37,508 bases of DNA, from positions 1 through 37,508 of IMG/VR virus record IMGVR_UViG_3300010354_000012; one strand, given 5' to 3'. Under the pieces are notes generated by a model. That model was not told the DNA's origin. It did not search any database and saw nothing but the letters and a program-made list of their open reading frames with translations. A program made the position numbers and the translations under genes. Positions within the stretch are counted from its first letter, which is position 1; each line of letters starts with the position of its first letter. Positions 34,460 to 37,508 of the stretch are shown here, in pieces. The DNA comes from a virus.

Positions 34460-34653
34460 TCTACCGCCTCCTCTACTACTCCGCCCTCGACAACGCCCTG
34501 CGTCAGCGCGGCATCGAGCTTCACCCCCAGACCTCTGACCTCATCGCACCCACCGATTGGTGCACCTCGCAGGTGCAACAGGCCTGGCTCAAACACCACC
34601 CCGGCGCCTCCCTCGTCTCCTGCAAACCCCTCCCAAAATCCATCGCCGCATGA
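34432..34653 (+). CDS. small early protein, 73 residues
   Basis: The product includes VIYRLLYYSALDNALRQRGI, then ELHPQTSDLIAPTDWCTSQV and QQAWLKHHPGAS. ATG 34432 gives 73 residues; GTG 34456, overlapping the previous stop as GTGA, would give 65 and fits the coupling pattern of this cluster. The function is unknown. Confidence 0.6.
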   Translation: MAQRLEARVIYRLLYYSALDNALRQRGIELHPQTSDLIAPTDWCTSQVQQAWLKHHPGASLVSCKPLPKSIAA

Positions 34654-34832
34654 ACACCCCATCGCTGCCCCCTTTCTCAGCTGCATCCGTTCATCAACGC
34701 CGCACCCACCGTCATCGCCTGCGTTCACAGCAGCAACAACGCCTGCGCCGTCAACAGCAGCTCTCCGATGCCGGTCTCTTTCTCTTCACCTGCGGCCTCA
34801 TCGCTTACCTCGTCCATCTCGCCTTCTCTTGA
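34650..34832 (+). CDS. small single-pass membrane protein
   Basis: The 60-residue protein has a very basic, Gln/Arg/His-rich N-terminal half (HQRRTHRHRLRSQQQQRLRR) and one C-terminal hydrophobic segment (AGLFLFTCGLIAYLVHLAF). The positive-inside rule predicts the N-terminus in the cytoplasm. The ATG overlaps the previous stop. Possibly a superinfection-exclusion or host-membrane protein by analogy with similar phage peptides; unproven. Confidence 0.6.
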   Translation: MNTPSLPPFSAASVHQRRTHRHRLRSQQQQRLRRQQQLSDAGLFLFTCGLIAYLVHLAFS

Positions 34833-35008
34833 GCGCCGCCAACCGTGACTATCACCTCTGTCACCTGGTCACCATCACCGGCACCTACCTCACCATCAAC
34901 GGCACCTTTTCCGAAGACCCCAACTCAGCCATGAAAGCCGAACGCTGGTGGCTTAAACGCGAGCAGCAACTCATCAATGTCCCCACCATCATCATCCGAG
35001 CTGCTTAA
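34829..35008 (+). CDS. small early protein from TTG start, 59 residues
   Basis: Starts at TTG overlapping the previous TGA (TTGA), the same coupling style as its neighbours. The product reads SAANRDYHLCHLVTITGTYL, then TINGTFSEDPNSAMKAERWW and LKREQQLINVPTIIIRAA, a plausible small beta-plus-helix fold. It fills an otherwise empty gap. The only ATG (34931) would remove half of it. The function is unknown. Confidence 0.5.
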   Translation: MSAANRDYHLCHLVTITGTYLTINGTFSEDPNSAMKAERWWLKREQQLINVPTIIIRAA

Positions 35009-35017
35009 CCTCCATCC

Positions 35018-35272
35018 ATGAAGCGCGAACCGGTCAAAATCTGGCTCACCGATGACGAACGCCTTGCCCTTGATCATCAAGCCGCCACCCTTCACACCAC
35101 ACGCGGCCAATTAATTCGCGAACGGGCCCTCGGCACCCTTCCGCCATCACCCGTCACCCTCTCCACCTATCAGCAAGCCATTGACCATGCCGCCCGCACC
35201 GTCTCTGGCATCCCCCGCTGTCAACTCGAAGCCATCGTCGCCTCCGTCATCACCACCGTCGCCGCAGCCTGA
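35018..35272 (+). CDS. RHH-like DNA-binding protein (MobC/CopG type)
   Basis: The 84-residue protein begins KREPVKIWLTDDERLALDHQ, then AATLHTTRGQLIRERALGTL, a typical beta strand plus two helices of RHH proteins, close to the pattern in plasmid MobC-like and CopG-like regulators. The C-terminal half is helical (IPRCQLEAIVASVITTVAAA). It may regulate this cluster or act on DNA near the origin. It overlaps the RusA frame. Confidence 0.65.
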   Translation: MKREPVKIWLTDDERLALDHQAATLHTTRGQLIRERALGTLPPSPVTLSTYQQAIDHAARTVSGIPRCQLEAIVASVITTVAAA

Positions 35273-35699
35273 AGCCATCACCTTTGATGCCATCGGCATG
35301 GACCCCGCCACGCAGGGCTCCAAGCGTCACGTCGGCAACGGCATCATGCGCGAAACCAATCAGCGCCTGCCAGCTTGGCGATCCACCGTCGCCCACTGCG
35401 CCCTCGCCACCAACCAGCCCCTGATCAGCGCACCGGTCTCCATCGCCATCACCTTTCGCTTCCTGCGGCCCCAATCCCACTACCGCAAAAGCGGCTTAGC
35501 TCCCTCCGCTCCGCTACTCCTAACCTCCAAACAAAAAGGCGACATCGACAAACTCTCCCGTGCTGTCCTTGATGCCCTCACTGGCACTCTTCTGCTTGAT
35601 GATTCGCAGGTGGTTCAGCTCTCGGCCCACAAGCGCTGGGCTACAACCGGTGAACGCCCCGGTGCCCTCATCACCATCATTCCCCTCGCGGCAACCTAA
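35187..35699 (+). CDS. rusA: RusA-type Holliday junction resolvase
   Basis: The protein shows the RusA core: QGSKRHVGNGIMRETNQRLP near the start, WRSTVAHCALA, SIAITFRFLRP, and the metal-binding segment KGDIDKLSRAVLDALTGTLL followed by LDDSQVVQL (conserved Asp residues). It cuts four-way junctions made by recombination and replication, freeing DNA for packaging. The family usually begins a few residues before ITFDAIG; the nearest ATG is 35187, giving a Pro/Ser-rich extension that overlaps the RHH gene. ATG 35298 would cut into the fold. The stop forms part of a junction motif. Confidence 0.88.
   Translation: MPPAPSLASPAVNSKPSSPPSSPPSPQPEAITFDAIGMDPATQGSKRHVGNGIMRETNQRLPAWRSTVAHCALATNQPLISAPVSIAITFRFLRPQSHYRKSGLAPSAPLLLTSKQKGDIDKLSRAVLDALTGTLLLDDSQVVQLSAHKRWATTGERPGALITIIPLAAT
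35688..35699 (+). promoter_or_regulatory. late junction motif (GCGGCAACCTAA) before packaging block
   Basis: Ends with the RusA stop codon, 19 nt before ATG 35719. It is the only clear copy in this half of the genome and would place the methyltransferase, terminase and short sigma genes under the same control as the virion genes. Confidence 0.5.
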
Positions 35700-35718
35700 A
35701 CCAGCCAGCCCTGGCGCC

Positions 35719-36033
35719 ATGGAGCCCTGGTCCGTCGTCGCTGAATACCCCTACACCGGCGAACCATTCGGCTTGGTCTTTAACGACGACAGCACCTTCT
35801 CAGAAGCCGAATACCTCGCTCGCCAACTGCTCGCCACCTATCGCGTCACCGGCCTGTACTTCCCCACCTCCTGCCAACACAACACACAAGGCGTCTACCT
35901 CTTCACCTTTACCGTCTCACCAGAAACCCTCCCACGCATGGGCACCATCTGGGCCTACAGCTTTGATGATGCCAACCTTCGCCTTGATGTCTTAGCCTCA
36001 GAAGGAACACTCTTCATGCCTGCCTCCGGTTAA
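35719..36033 (+). CDS. unknown protein, 104 residues
   Basis: The product reads EPWSVVAEYPYTGEPFGLVF, then SEAEYLARQLLATYRVTGLY and FPTSCQHNTQGVYLFTFTVS. It has beta-alpha-beta character without a known motif. It lies 9 nt before the methyltransferase gene. By location it could be an early or a packaging-related protein; the upstream junction motif favours late expression. Confidence 0.6.
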   Translation: MEPWSVVAEYPYTGEPFGLVFNDDSTFSEAEYLARQLLATYRVTGLYFPTSCQHNTQGVYLFTFTVSPETLPRMGTIWAYSFDDANLRLDVLASEGTLFMPASG

Positions 36034-36042
36034 AATTCGGGC

Positions 36043-37275
36043 ATGGCAAACATCTCTGATCTCAAGTTCGACCATAAGAACGCACGCAAGCGTACAGATA
36101 GCTCAGCGCGCCTCATTCAAGAATCTCTCCAGCGCTATGGAGCAGCTCGCTCCATCGTCATTGACGAAGACAATCGGATCCTTGCAGGCAATGGCACGAT
36201 TGAAGGCGCCAAGGCGCTAGGGCTAACGAAGCTCAAGGTGGTCGAAGCGGCTGGAGACGAGATCATTGCCGTCCGCCGCTCTGGCCTGTCCGAGGACGAC
36301 AAGGTTGGCCTGGCCCTGGCCGACAACCGCGCCGCTGAACTCTCGGACTGGGATGCCGAGATGCTGCAACAGCTCAGCGAAGAACACGACATCGCTCCTT
36401 GGTTTGAGCAGGAAGACCTAGACGCCCTGCTGCAGGAAGCCGAGCGGCTTGAACCTGTCGAAGGCAACACCGACCCTGACGACGTTCCTGAGCCACCAGC
36501 TGAACCCACCACTAAGCCCGGCGACCTCTGGATCCTTGGCAACCACCGCCTCCTCTGCGGTGACTCCACTGATCCAATCGCTATGGAGCGCTTGATGGAA
36601 AACAAGCCAGCTGATCTCTGGCTTACAGACCCTCCCTATAACGTCTCTTACGAAGGCAAAACCAAAGACGCTCTCACCATTAAAAATGACTCAATGTCGG
36701 ATGCTGCATTCAGGCAGTTCCTCATTGATGTCTACACCACTGCCAATTGCTTCCTTCGGCCTGGTGCTGCTTTCTACATTTGGCACGCTGATTCTGAAGG
36801 CTATAACTTCAGGGGTGCAGCTCACGAAATAGGCTGGAAAATTCGTCAATGTCTTGTTTGGGTAAAATCAGTTCTTGTGATGGGCAGGCAAGATTATCAA
36901 TGGAAGCATGAGCCATGCCTCTACGGATGGACAGAAGGTGCTGCTCACATCTGGTGTTCTGACCGCAAGCAAACCACTGTTCTTGAATTTGATAAGCCCC
37001 GCCGTAATGGCGAGCATCCAACAATGAAGCCTGTTGACCTGTTTCAATACCAGATGGCCAACAGCAGCAAACCAGGCGACACTGTTCTCGACTCCTTTGG
37101 TGGTTCAGGAACAACCCTCATCGCAGCCGAGCGCATCAATCGCAAAGCTCGCCTGATGGAGCTTGACCCCGCTTACTGCGACGTGATCGTCAAGCGCTGG
37201 GAAGACTTCACCGGTAACTCCGCTGTCTGTATCCCCTCTGACTTCCACTTTGCGGAGCACCAGGAGGCAGCCTGA
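36043..37275 (+). CDS. ParB-domain DNA methyltransferase (N4/N6, beta class)
   Basis: The 410-residue protein fuses a ParB/Srx-like domain (residues 1-110: DHKNARKRTDSSARLIQESL; DEDNRILAGNGTIEGAKAL; LADNRAAELSDWD) to an amino-methyltransferase with DPPY (196-199), HPTMKPV (325-331) and the SAM-binding FGGSGTT (352-358). Motif IV before motif I indicates the beta class. Such fusions are common in phages and usually precede terminase genes; they methylate adenine or cytosine amino groups. The region 36600-37100 is less GC-rich than the rest, suggesting separate origin. Its stop overlaps the terS start. Confidence 0.93.
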   Translation: MANISDLKFDHKNARKRTDSSARLIQESLQRYGAARSIVIDEDNRILAGNGTIEGAKALGLTKLKVVEAAGDEIIAVRRSGLSEDDKVGLALADNRAAELSDWDAEMLQQLSEEHDIAPWFEQEDLDALLQEAERLEPVEGNTDPDDVPEPPAEPTTKPGDLWILGNHRLLCGDSTDPIAMERLMENKPADLWLTDPPYNVSYEGKTKDALTIKNDSMSDAAFRQFLIDVYTTANCFLRPGAAFYIWHADSEGYNFRGAAHEIGWKIRQCLVWVKSVLVMGRQDYQWKHEPCLYGWTEGAAHIWCSDRKQTTVLEFDKPRRNGEHPTMKPVDLFQYQMANSSKPGDTVLDSFGGSGTTLIAAERINRKARLMELDPAYCDVIVKRWEDFTGNSAVCIPSDFHFAEHQEAA

Positions 37276-37508
37276 TGGCATCCCCTCGGGGCACTAAACA
37301 AGAAACAATCGACCGCGCCAACCGCTTTGCTCGCATCATCGCAACCGGTGGTCGCAGGTCGGACTGCATTCGATATGCCGCAGAAAACTGGGGGGTTGGC
37401 CCTCGCTCTTGCGATGAATACCTCAAACTCGCACGTGAACAGCTCAAGGCCGACTGGGACATTGAACGCCCTCAAATGATTGCCGACCTGCTCTCGCAGT
37501 GCTCCACC
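37275..37508 (+). CDS. terS: terminase small subunit, N-terminal part
   Basis: The ATG overlaps the methyltransferase stop (TGATG). Residues 1-78 are encoded here: ASPRGTKQETIDRANRFARI, then IATGGRRSDCIRYAAENWGV, an HTH-like pattern expected for recognition of the packaging site. The frame runs off the window and continues exactly at base 124 after the shared repeat, for a total of 107 residues. Confidence 0.75.
   Translation, partial: MASPRGTKQETIDRANRFARIIATGGRRSDCIRYAAENWGVGPRSCDEYLKLAREQLKADWDIERPQMIADLLSQCST
37386..37508. repeat. terminal direct repeat, right copy
   Basis: Identical over 123 bases to positions 1-123; see the left copy. It lies wholly within terS coding sequence. Confidence 0.95.

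Overview
The window is one complete tailed-phage genome, linearised inside its small terminase gene. The first 123 bases (1-123) recur exactly as the last 123 (37386-37508), and the terS frame reads straight through the join, giving a circular unit of about 37,385 bp. No host genes are seen. The morphology genes (TerS, TerL, DUF4055-type portal, MuF-like protein, tail tube, tape measure, Dit-like and tip proteins, scaffold, HK97-type capsid) indicate a long-tailed siphovirus; the 768-residue tape measure implies a tail of roughly 115 nm. The genome is GC-rich. A cyanobacterial host (Synechococcus/Cyanobium type) is inferred from a group-2-like sigma factor, a tail-fibre protein typical of cyanophages (19523-19909), a small basic protein common in marine phages (20221-20355) and a possible NblA-like protein. 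A serine recombinase, a putative repressor and shared palindromic operators suggest a temperate or formerly temperate lifestyle.

Layout. (1) Packaging and late block, rightward from about 35.7 kb through the join to 23.9 kb: ParB-methyltransferase, TerS, TerL, a short sigma factor, portal, MuF-like protein, connectors, tail tube, tape measure, tail tip and accessory proteins, scaffold, a frameshifting tail chaperone pair, fibres, major capsid protein, and lysis genes ending in a lysozyme-peptidase endolysin. The head genes are split: scaffold and capsid lie 10-16 kb downstream of the portal, beyond the tail genes. (2) Leftward early block, 27.8 to 24.3 kb: ssDNA-annealing recombinase, small proteins, dCTP deaminase, and last a full sigma factor. 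(3) Lysogeny-like block, 27.8-30.6 kb: HTH regulator and serine recombinase (leftward), a small unknown gene and an RHH regulator (rightward). (4) Rightward replication block, 30.6-36 kb: Rep-like protein with iterons and an AT-rich tract, winged-helix-like protein, PD-(D/E)XK nuclease (apparently frameshifted), cytosine-methyltransferase-like protein, several small genes, RHH protein and RusA resolvase.

Control. Two signals recur. (a) A 12-bp motif, consensus close to GGGGCAACTTCA or GCGGCAACCTAA, sits at cistron junctions across the late genes, usually touching the preceding stop codon and 12-35 nt before the next start; I count about 14 copies plus one before the capsid gene at longer range. 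(b) In the early and regulatory half, sigma70-like promoters carry a palindrome close to TAGGCTAGCCTA in or next to the spacer. The phage encodes a full sigma factor at the end of the early operon and a second one, with regions 2-3 but no visible region 4, in the late block. I propose, as inference, a T4 gp55-like late switch in which the region-4-less sigma reads the 12-bp motif. The other main observations are a -1 frameshift site in the tail chaperone gene, a lambda-O-like candidate origin, duplicated GNRA-hairpin leaders, and a +1 frame discontinuity in the nuclease gene.
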